DNA of 64,000 nt from Bifidobacterium oedipodis (GTDB lineage Bacteria > Actinomycetota > Actinomycetes > Actinomycetales > Bifidobacteriaceae): contig NZ_JAAIII010000003.1 of assembly GCF_012932425.1 (NCBI RefSeq), forward strand, positions 310,001-374,000, in the 5' to 3' direction. Below are positions 35,112 through 41,974 of the stretch, piece after piece. The first letter of the stretch is position 1. Each line of letters starts with the position of its first letter. The notes beneath the pieces were generated by a model that searched no databases, was not told where the DNA came from, and worked only from the letters and a program-made list of their open reading frames with translations. The translations under genes were made by a program, and so were the position numbers.

Positions 35112-36284
35112 CTACCAGATGCGCATGGCTTTGCCAGCCAGATGCAGCACGGCTTCGACGAAGTAGTAGTCGCCGTACATCATCGGCACTTCGCGATCGT
35201 TCTCGTTGTGGTAGCAGCCGGTGCACATCTGCACCAGACCATCGCGCTCCGGCGCCCAATCGCACCATTCGGCTTCGACGGCCTTCAGAATGCGCACCGC
35301 CCAATCAAGATACAGGTGGCGTTCCAGCTCAGGCACCTGTTCGGCAATGTCGATCAGGCCGCAGGCCACAATCACGTCGGCCAGAGCATCCCAGTAGACG
35401 GGCTCGGCAGGAGCGCGGAAGTCCACCAGCGACTTGGCATCGGTGAGCGCGATATTGGCGATGAAATAATGCGCTACGCGCTTGGCGGTGTCAAGATAGC
35501 GCTGCTCCCCCGTGTTGCGCGCGGCAAGCGCGAAGCCAAGAATAGCCCAGCCTTGGCCGCGTGACCACGAGGATCCGGATTCGTATCCCTGACCACCGGG
35601 GGTGGCACGCACCTCGCCGGTGATGGGATCGAAGTCCGTGATGTGGTTGCAGGAGCCGTCTGGGCGCACGGCATTGTTCATCAGCGTATCGCAGTGCATT
35701 TTGCCGGCTTCGGTGAATCGCACGTCGCCGGTTTCTCTGCCGGCCCAGAACAGGGTCTGCACGTTAATCATCGAGTCGATGATGGACCAGCCTTCACTAC
35801 CAGGCAGATTCCAGGAGCGAATGTATTTGGCGACCGGATTGAAGCGGCCGAGCAGTAGTTCGGCGGCATGCATGCCGCGCGCCTTGGAGCGTTCGCCGCC
35901 GGTGAGCTTGTAATTGGCGACGGCGCTGGGCTGCCACATGAAGCCGACGTCGTGGTGCAGCCCGATGAATTCATCAAACGCGCGGTCGAGCAGAGCTTCG
36001 CTGTGTTCGGCAGTGGTTTTGTAAGTCTCGTTGCCGGTGGCGTGGAACATCTGCCACATGATGCCCGGCCAGAAACCATTGGTCCACCAGGCAATGCCGT
36101 CGGCATCCTCGGCCTTGCCGGTTTCGTCTTTGAACGTCTGGTACACGCCATCGTTGGCAATGTACGGAATATGCCCGTTCACACGCGTGATTTCGGCCTG
36201 AAATTTGGCGTCCAGCTTGGGCAGCAATGACTCAACCCACTGGCGGTCGGAGTCGGACAGTGCTGCGGACACTTCGAATGTCAT
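35112..36284 (-). CDS. GH88 unsaturated glucuronyl hydrolase
   Basis: A 390-aa (alpha/alpha)6-barrel enzyme. GIAWWTNGFWPGIMWQMFHATGNETYKTTAEHSE, LHHDVGFMWQ, SMINVQTLFWAGRETGD, the hallmark SSWSRGQGWAILGFALAARNTGEQRYLDTAKRVAHYFI, and a C-terminal GYHNENDREVPMMYGDYYFVEA fit GH88. These enzymes hydrate the 4,5-double bond left by lyases on the non-reducing uronate and so release the sugar. There is no signal peptide, so it acts in the cytosol. ATG 36284 is chosen because GAAGGG precedes it by six bases; ATG 36290 would bury that site. Its own operator is TGAAACCGCTTTCA at 36341. GH105 is less likely, since the WSRGQ motif is of GH88 type. Confidence 0.9.
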   Translation of the reverse strand: MTFEVSAALSDSDRQWVESLLPKLDAKFQAEITRVNGHIPYIANDGVYQTFKDETGKAEDADGIAWWTNGFWPGIMWQMFHATGNETYKTTAEHSEALLDRAFDEFIGLHHDVGFMWQPSAVANYKLTGGERSKARGMHAAELLLGRFNPVAKYIRSWNLPGSEGWSIIDSMINVQTLFWAGRETGDVRFTEAGKMHCDTLMNNAVRPDGSCNHITDFDPITGEVRATPGGQGYESGSSWSRGQGWAILGFALAARNTGEQRYLDTAKRVAHYFIANIALTDAKSLVDFRAPAEPVYWDALADVIVACGLIDIAEQVPELERHLYLDWAVRILKAVEAEWCDWAPERDGLVQMCTGCYHNENDREVPMMYGDYYFVEAVLHLAGKAMRIW

Positions 36285-36340
36285 AATCATCCCTTCGTCG
36301 GGAAACGGCTATTGCTGTTCAATTTCTGCGGCCTTCGTAT

Positions 36341-36354
36341 TGAAACCGCTTTCA
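36341..36354. promoter_or_regulatory. LacI-type operator, TGAAACCGCTTTCA
   Basis: Full consensus match, 57 nt upstream of the GH88 start and identical to the site before GH43 at 48273-48286. Confidence 0.8.
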
Positions 36355-36496
36355 TATCTTGATTATGAACATAAAACCCTACGCTGTCAAACCAACACGC
36401 CAAAAACGCAGGATTGCGTAATGCTGCTATGAAATCAACAATGGCAATCTTGAAAGCCTCATATCCATAATCAACCGTCGTTATTCACTACAGCAA

Positions 36497-36510
36497 TGAA
36501 AGCAATTTCA
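36497..36510. promoter_or_regulatory. LacI-type operator, TGAAAGCAATTTCA
   Basis: Near-consensus site between the alpha/beta hydrolase pseudogene (ends 36548) and GH88, 213 nt upstream of the GH88 start. A possible auxiliary operator. Confidence 0.6.
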
Positions 36511-36547
36511 TATACTGTGCACAGATAGCGATGCCACCAGACCACCA

Positions 36548-37377
36548 TCACGCGGATTCGTTCAGCGTGCCAATTCGCGCAGCCCAATTCTCAACGCACT
36601 GCACAAAGCGCTGTGGATCTTCCATATGAAGAAAATGGCCATGCCCGCCATTCCACACGGACAGCGATACATCCAAATCCTGCGGATCAACTTCGCGCTC
36701 CATCGCGCCGCGAGCTTCACTGCCATAGATGCCCAGCACCGGCCTAGTCCGCCGCATGGCAACCGTGGGCGTATCCTTGCGCAGACCGAACGCGCCAGGA
36801 ACCAAATACTCCGATTCGAAATAATCACCAAATGCCGTTGGATTGGTCGCGGCAATATCCTGCCGAATAATGTCGCGCGCAGATTGCGGCAAGTATGGAG
36901 AGAATGCCCCCTCAACAAATTGAAGCAGCGTGCCGAAAATTGAAGCAGCGTGCCGAGCGGATCGGATCGCATCGCTTCCAGCTGCGACATCATCTGCGCC
37001 ACGGCAGCAGGCGAATCATCCCCACCATACGCAGGATCAATCACCACTTCGCCAAGCACCAATTCAGGATGCTGAGCCTGCACCATAGCAGTCAACTGGC
37101 CTCCCATGGAGTGACCGATCAGCAATACACGCTCCCCTGCCGGCACAGATTGCCGAATGAAACCAACCAAATCCTCACTGGCAGACGGAATCGTCCAAGA
37201 TCCTTCATCACGACGGTTGCCGTGGCCTGGCAGTGTATACGGAAGGATTCGCCAACCTTCAGGCCACACGATTCCCTCCCAGGTACGGGGCGAACTGCCC
37301 CAGCCATGTACCAACACCACTGTGAGGTTAGGAACTATGCGGTTATCAGAAGCTGTGGGATTATCAGGACAATGCAT
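36548..37377 (-). pseudogene. Alpha/beta hydrolase broken by a perfect 20-bp tandem duplication
   Basis: From ATG 37377 the frame reads an alpha/beta hydrolase: LVHGWGSSPRTWEG (oxyanion HG), nucleophile elbow IGHSMGGQL, and EVVIDPAYGGDD. It then hits two adjacent identical 20-mers, AAATTGAAGCAGCGTGCCGA, at 36917-36936 and 36937-36956. Deleting one copy restores the frame: LLQFVEGAFSPYLPQSARDI, then the C-terminal half with the catalytic-His region GGHGHFLHME, ending at 36548 (about 270 residues). So the gene was intact before a single duplication. It could revert by slippage. In this neighbourhood it was probably a carbohydrate esterase or other accessory hydrolase, but the substrate is unknown. 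Confidence 0.88.
36917..36956. repeat. Perfect 20-bp tandem duplication inside the hydrolase gene
   Basis: Two consecutive copies of AAATTGAAGCAGCGTGCCGA. Twenty is not a multiple of three, so the insertion shifts the frame. Confidence 0.95.
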
Positions 37378-37446
37378 CGACGGTCATCCTTCGCAACGCC
37401 AAGCGAGACACCAAACTTTCGGCAGTGTGTCATCGCTGGATATTTT

Positions 37447-37460
37447 TGAAACTGATTTCA
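37447..37460. promoter_or_regulatory. LacI-type operator, TGAAACTGATTTCA
   Basis: Near-consensus (TG for CG in the centre), 70 nt upstream of the alpha/beta hydrolase start. Confidence 0.6.
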
Positions 37461-37491
37461 AAATACTATACCACAGTAATCAACCTCAAAT

Positions 37492-38535
37492 TTATTGACG
37501 TTCGGCACTGCCTCGCTGGATTAGTTGGAAACCGATATCAATGCACTGTGTGTCAGTATCGTTGAGCGATGCCGCGCTATCGCCTCGCTCAATGCGCTGA
37601 ATCAGCAGATTCAGGCAGACGCGGGCCACTTCGTTGGGGTCGATGACCACGCTGGTCAGGCCGGGCGACAGGTAGCGGCCGTCGGCCACGCCGTCGAATC
37701 CGGTGATGGCCACGTCATCCGGAATACGCACACCGGCGTCCTGCAGCGCCTTGTATGCGCCGATGGCTACAGGATCGTTCAGGCAGCACACGCCATCGAA
37801 ATCGCGCCCTTGGGCAAGCAGCCGCGTCATTGCGGCATAACCGGCTTCGCGCGTCCACGCGCAGGGCACAACATAGTGGCGTTCATACGGCAGTCCGGCG
37901 TCTCGCAACCCTTGCGCCGCACCACGCACTCGTTGCCGGCAGGAACTTGTCTGCGCTCCAGCGTCGGTTTCAAGGGGCTCATAGTCCCCACCGAGAATGA
38001 GCACACGACGGCAGCCTTGATCGGCCAAATGTTTGGCAGCGGCGGCCATACCATCAGCACAAGGTGTGAACGCGCAGTCGCAGCGGCCTTCCAGACCGAA
38101 CCCGTCAAGCACCACCAGCGGATGTGCACGGCCGAAAGCCATAAGTTCGGCCGATGCGGAGCTGGGCCAGCACACAATGGTGCCATCGCAGATTTGCGTA
38201 ACCGGGCTTTCCGCCATGGCCCGCTCGAAATCGCTGGAGAATCTGGTCTGCTGCACAATCACCTGGTAGCCGCGCGCCTGCGCTTGATCCGAGACGCAGG
38301 CTGCGAGATCCGCGGGGAAGATCAAGTCGAAGTCGGCGATGGTCAATCCGATGATGTGCGTGCGGCCGGAGCTGAGCTGGCGAGCCGCAAGATTCGGCCG
38401 ATAGCCGAGCTGAGCCGCGGCGTCAAGCACACGCTGCGCTGTGGCCGGCTTGACGATGGGCTTGTTGTTCAGCGCATTCGACGCCGTCATGCGCGATACG
38501 CCGGCGAGCGCCGCAACATCATCCAACGTGACCAT
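37492..38535 (-). CDS. LacI-family regulator, next to GH31
   Basis: A 347-aa LacI-type repressor. The HTH is VTLDDVAALAGVSRMTASNALNNKPIVKPATAQRVLDAAAQLGY, the hinge NLAARQLSSGRTH, and the sensor domain ends in PDDVAITGFDGVADGRYLSPGLTSVVIDPNEVARV. ATG 38535 has AGGAGAGG seven bases upstream; the frame continues to 38565 without a better start. It follows GH31 on the same strand, separated by a terminator. It is the best candidate to read the 16-bp palindrome upstream of GH31. Confidence 0.9.
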   Translation of the reverse strand: MVTLDDVAALAGVSRMTASNALNNKPIVKPATAQRVLDAAAQLGYRPNLAARQLSSGRTHIIGLTIADFDLIFPADLAACVSDQAQARGYQVIVQQTRFSSDFERAMAESPVTQICDGTIVCWPSSASAELMAFGRAHPLVVLDGFGLEGRCDCAFTPCADGMAAAAKHLADQGCRRVLILGGDYEPLETDAGAQTSSCRQRVRGAAQGLRDAGLPYERHYVVPCAWTREAGYAAMTRLLAQGRDFDGVCCLNDPVAIGAYKALQDAGVRIPDDVAITGFDGVADGRYLSPGLTSVVIDPNEVARVCLNLLIQRIERGDSAASLNDTDTQCIDIGFQLIQRGSAERQ

Positions 38536-38616
38536 GGCGTGACCTCTCCTTAGCTCCGGCGGCACCGTGCCGCATCCCTACCATTATCATCATGACGCCA
38601 GTATCGCAACGAAACT

Positions 38617-38651
38617 AGCGGGTGCCGTCGATGGATATGACGGCACCCGCT
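38617..38651 (-). terminator. Terminator of the GH31 gene
   Basis: AGCGGGTGCCGTC pairs perfectly with GACGGCACCCGCT (13 bp, 9-nt loop). The minus-strand tail is AGTTTCGTTG, only partly U-rich. It lies 28 nt after the GH31 stop. Confidence 0.7.
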
Positions 38652-38678
38652 CGCTGTTGACTTGTTGGCTTGTTGGTA

Positions 38679-40745
38679 TCAGATCATGCCGTCAAGCCCA
38701 TGGGCCTTGCCGTCACGTGCGAACAGGGGAAGCACATCGAGCGAGGCTTCGACCGTAACGCACTGCCCGCCTGCAAAGGTTTCGCCGGTATGCAGGTTGG
38801 TCCATGAGGTTGCGGCATCGCCAGGCAGGTAGACGTCGCGCGAGCGTGCGCCGAGTTCGGTGACGGGTGCCACGAGCAGGTCGGGGCCGAAGAGGTATTC
38901 GTCGGCTATGTTCGCGGCGCGCTCGTCGCTCGGGAACTCGTAGAACAGACCGCGCACCAGCGGCTGACCGTCCGTGTGGGCGGCGTCGAACAGTTCGCGG
39001 GTGTAGGGGCGCATCGCTTCGCGGATGGCAATGTATTTGCGCATAATCGCTTCGATCTGCTCCCCGTAGCTCCACGGTTCGTTGTCGCCGCCGGTGTGGA
39101 TGTGGTCGATCGGATTGCCCTTGCGGTCAACGGTGGGTTTGCCCGGCACCTTGTAGCCGCCCAAGCGGTCGCCGTGGTTACGCATCACCGGTGAGAAGGC
39201 GGAGAACTGGCACCAGCGTGCGTACAGTTCCTTGAAGTCCTCGGACTGCGGGTCGCCGCCAGCGAAACCGCCCATATCGGTGGTGAACCAAGGGATGCCG
39301 GCGAGTCCCATATGCACCGCGCAGGTGATCTGGGCTTTAAGATCGGCGAAGGTGGAGTGCACATCGCCGCTCCACACCAAGGAGCCGTATCGCTGGGAGC
39401 CGGCCCATGCGGCGCGCGTGAGGTTCACGATCTCACCTTCGCGCCCAATGGCCAGCTGCCCATCGTAGAAGGTTTTGTTGTACAGCGCCGGATACACGTT
39501 ACCGACCTTATTCACCGGTCCGATATGGTACAGGTAGTGGTCGTAGTCGTAATCGCCGCCCCATTCGGGTTCGGCCTCGTCCAGCCAGAAAGCATCCACA
39601 CCGAGATCGGTGTAGTTGTGCTTGACCTTGGACCATACAAAGTCGCGGGTAGCGGGGTTGGTGGCGTCGAGGAACTGATTGTCGCGCGGCCACCACATGC
39701 CCACGTCCTTGCCGTTCACCGTTTTGGCCAGCAGGTTGCGGCGGCGCATCTCATCATAGTTCTCCGATTCGAGGTCGATCTGCGGCCAGATGGAGACCAT
39801 GAGTTTGACGCCCATATCATGCAATTCGTCGCACATGGCCTTCGGGTCCGGCCAGAATTCCTCATCGAAGCGGAAGTCGCCCATCAGCGGCCAGTGGAAG
39901 AAGTCGATGACGATCAGATCCAGCGGAATGTTACGGCGCTTGAATTCGCGCGCGGTTTCCAAAAGCTGTTCCTGGTTCCAGTAGCGCAGCTTGCACTGCC
40001 AGAATCCCAAGCCCCATTCTGGCATCACCGGAGCATGGCCCGTGGCGTCGGCGTATTGGGCCATAATCTGCGCCGGAGTTGCGCCGGCGGTGACCCAGTA
40101 GTCGATCTGGTCGCAGGCGGCAGACTGCCACTGGGTGCTGTTGACGGCGAAGGTGGCGCGACCAACGGACGGGTTGTGCCACAGGAATCCGTAGCCGCGG
40201 CTGGATACCGTAAACGGCACGGATACCTGGGAGTTGCGATGCGCCAATTCCAGCGTGGTGCCTTTCAAATCCATAACCGGCTGCTGGTATTCGCCCATGC
40301 CGTACAAGTGCTCGTTCGCTTCAGCGTCGAAGGTGACGGTGGCACGCACGCCGCCGCCCGGCAGCGATTCATATTTGCGTGCACGCAGGCGCAGCGCTCC
40401 CCCGTCGCCGGACTCGCGCAGTAGTTCTTTGCCGTCCGTGTCGCGGAAGTAGAGGCGGCACCTGTCGCCATAGCCGTTGGCTTCGGCGACGACGACGATG
40501 CGACCGTTGGTCAGGGTGGCGGTGGTTGATCCGTTGGGATTATCGACAATGGTGATGCTGACGTCGGCGTTTGTCGTTTCCGAAGTGTTGGCAGGCAGTA
40601 GTGCCCAGTCGGCGTCGGCGATGGGTTGCATCAGGCGGGCGCGCACGCGGACGCTGTTGGTACCCCACGCCTCGATGCGCAGGTTTTCGCCGTCCCCGGT
40701 CCAGATCAGGGCATTGGGTTCGGCGATGAATGTTGACGTGGTCAT
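38679..40745 (-). CDS. GH31 alpha-glycosidase (alpha-xylosidase/alpha-glucosidase)
   Basis: A 688-aa enzyme with the GH31 layout: N-terminal beta-sandwich (about 1-220), TIM barrel, C-terminal beta domains. The nucleophile is Asp389 in AFWLDEAEPEWGGDYD, and the acid/base is the Asp of VWSGDVHSTF. PEWGLGFWQCKLRYWNQEQLLETAREFKRRNIPLDLIVIDFFHWP is typical of the alpha-xylosidase (YicI-like) branch. There is no signal peptide, so it acts on imported oligosaccharides. ATG 40745 is preferred over 40748 because AAGGAG is otherwise only one base away. The palindrome at 40854-40869 is its probable operator. Confidence 0.92.
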   Translation of the reverse strand: MTTSTFIAEPNALIWTGDGENLRIEAWGTNSVRVRARLMQPIADADWALLPANTSETTNADVSITIVDNPNGSTTATLTNGRIVVVAEANGYGDRCRLYFRDTDGKELLRESGDGGALRLRARKYESLPGGGVRATVTFDAEANEHLYGMGEYQQPVMDLKGTTLELAHRNSQVSVPFTVSSRGYGFLWHNPSVGRATFAVNSTQWQSAACDQIDYWVTAGATPAQIMAQYADATGHAPVMPEWGLGFWQCKLRYWNQEQLLETAREFKRRNIPLDLIVIDFFHWPLMGDFRFDEEFWPDPKAMCDELHDMGVKLMVSIWPQIDLESENYDEMRRRNLLAKTVNGKDVGMWWPRDNQFLDATNPATRDFVWSKVKHNYTDLGVDAFWLDEAEPEWGGDYDYDHYLYHIGPVNKVGNVYPALYNKTFYDGQLAIGREGEIVNLTRAAWAGSQRYGSLVWSGDVHSTFADLKAQITCAVHMGLAGIPWFTTDMGGFAGGDPQSEDFKELYARWCQFSAFSPVMRNHGDRLGGYKVPGKPTVDRKGNPIDHIHTGGDNEPWSYGEQIEAIMRKYIAIREAMRPYTRELFDAAHTDGQPLVRGLFYEFPSDERAANIADEYLFGPDLLVAPVTELGARSRDVYLPGDAATSWTNLHTGETFAGGQCVTVEASLDVLPLFARDGKAHGLDGMI

Positions 40746-40838
40746 CATGCTCCTTTGGATGGCTTGCTACGGCCGTTTAATTAGCGCTGAAACCGGACTG
40801 CCCCTGGACGGAAGGAAGCCTGTTTCAGCTGCATTAGT

Positions 40839-40869
40839 GATTGTAGCGCTAAAATTGTAGCGCTACAAT
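40839..40869. promoter_or_regulatory. Operator pair upstream of GH31
   Basis: ATTGTAGCGCTACAAT at 40854-40869 is a perfect 16-bp palindrome. TGATTGTAGCGCTA at 40839-40852 is a second, partial copy. The TGTAGCGCTACA core fits LacI-family operators. The regulator at 37492 is the likely reader. Confidence 0.75.
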
Positions 40870-40996
40870 CACCGCGCGTCGTAATAATCATGTCCTTTCT
40901 GTCCTAACACCCGATGAAAGTATCAAAAAACAGACGAGCGCGATACGTCTTCCATGTCTCGCCCGACCTACGATAAATATCGATTACGAAAGGACG

Positions 40997-41125
40997 ATGA
41001 ACATGAACAACGAAGAAATCCTCAACAAGCTGATGTCTATGAACGTGCCCATGAACGACGGCCTCGGCAATCTGGCTCTGTCCGTCGAAGCTAGCAAGCT
41101 CGTGAAGCGCATTTTCTCCAAGTAA
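40997..41125 (+). CDS. Small 42-residue protein with strong ribosome site
   Basis: ATG at 40997 (second ATG at 41003) follows GAAAGGA at 40988-40994 with ideal spacing, and TAA is at 41123-41125. The product begins MNMNNEEILNKLMSMNVPMN and ends with a basic SKLVKRIFSK helix. It is likely amphipathic and has no signal or clear membrane segment. Codon use (AAC, GAA, CTC, CTG, GGC) is that of well-expressed bifidobacterial genes. It is the only plus-strand gene in a long minus-strand stretch, and is too short for most gene finders. Role unknown. Regulatory peptide, bacteriocin-like peptide or small subunit are all possible. Confidence 0.68.
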   Translation: MNMNNEEILNKLMSMNVPMNDGLGNLALSVEASKLVKRIFSK

Positions 41126-41207
41126 GACTTGACTAAGCGCGGCCACATATTGAGGCCGGCACCTCACCGACCAAACGCCGCGCGAATTATTACGTTACCA
41201 ACAGCAA

Positions 41208-41254
41208 GGCCGTTTGCAATCCCACCGAATAGGCGGAATCGCAAACGGCCTTGT
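41208..41254. repeat. Large inverted repeat downstream of the small gene
   Basis: AAGGCCGTTTGCAATCCC and GGAATCGCAAACGGCCTT form an 18-position stem with two non-Watson-Crick positions, both G-U when read on the minus strand. No T tract on either side. Could act as a terminator or a structured RNA end. Between here and 41528 I see no gene. Confidence 0.55.
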
Positions 41255-41528
41255 TGCATACCAACGCCAAACAACCAAGCACCAACTGTTCACCAGCGCT
41301 TGCCTCTCATCGCTCAAAGGCGCAATACAACCATCAAATACGGCGTTTTGCACTTTTACGAACCTTGAAGGCGTTGTTTTTACATTTTCGTGAACCCTGG
41401 AAGCTGCGTTTCCCGCACATTTATGAGCCTTGGCACCTAAAACGAACAAAAACGTGTTCCCTATTGTCCGCAATCTTCTTCTGATGCGGTTCTGACGCCA
41501 TATGCACTTGGTCGCCAACCGACAACGG

Positions 41529-41830
41529 CTCAGCGTGGCTCTAAATCTACACGTGGATTGAAAGCATCGCTGACGCCGATCCCAGCGTGGCATTGAATCC
41601 ATCTGGTGGTGTGGAAGCTTCACTGGGCCGCTCAGCGTGGTCTTAAGTCCACATGTGGATTGGTTGCCACGCTGACAGTGCTCTCAGCGTGGTATCGAAT
41701 CCACATGTGGATTGAAAGCATCGCTGAGCGCGTCAGCGTGGCTCTGTCGCCACGACATGGAGCGATTGCCACGCCTATGGAGGGCTCAGCGTGGTCTTAA
41801 GTCCACACGTGGATTGGAAACCACGCTGAG
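41529..41830. repeat. Array of six palindromic units, about 51-nt period (CTCAGCGTGG family)
   Basis: Units begin at 41529, 41581, 41631, 41683, 41732 and 41785 (steps 52, 50, 52, 49, 53). Consensus unit of about 46 nt: CTCAGCGTGG, 7 nt, TCCACATGTGGA, 7 nt, CCACGCTGAG, so a long outer palindrome encloses a short one. Units vary in sequence but keep arms and spacing. The array lies in the 849-nt gap 41126-41974 between a plus-strand and a minus-strand gene. The rest of that gap holds only the inverted repeat at 41208 and the terminator at 41933. A lone unit lies at 4310-4354. Confidence 0.87.
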
Positions 41831-41932
41831 AGAGCAAAGCCCTGCCTAATCGACCTCAGAAAGAGCAACCAAGGCAACTGGAGTCGTCTACGGCAAACTG
41901 AATCTCCTCCAAAATGGCATTCCCATAAAACG

Positions 41933-41960
41933 CAAAGAGCCGGGGATGGCCCCGGCTTTT
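41933..41960 (-). terminator. Terminator of the GH43-GH36-GH127 operon
   Basis: On the minus strand AAAAGCCGGGG, loop CCAT, CCCCGGCTCTTT, then GCGTTTT. Stem of at least 8 GC-rich pairs extended by A-U pairs, 15 nt after the GH127 stop. Confidence 0.88.
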
Positions 41961-41974
41961 GGGAAAGAATCAGA

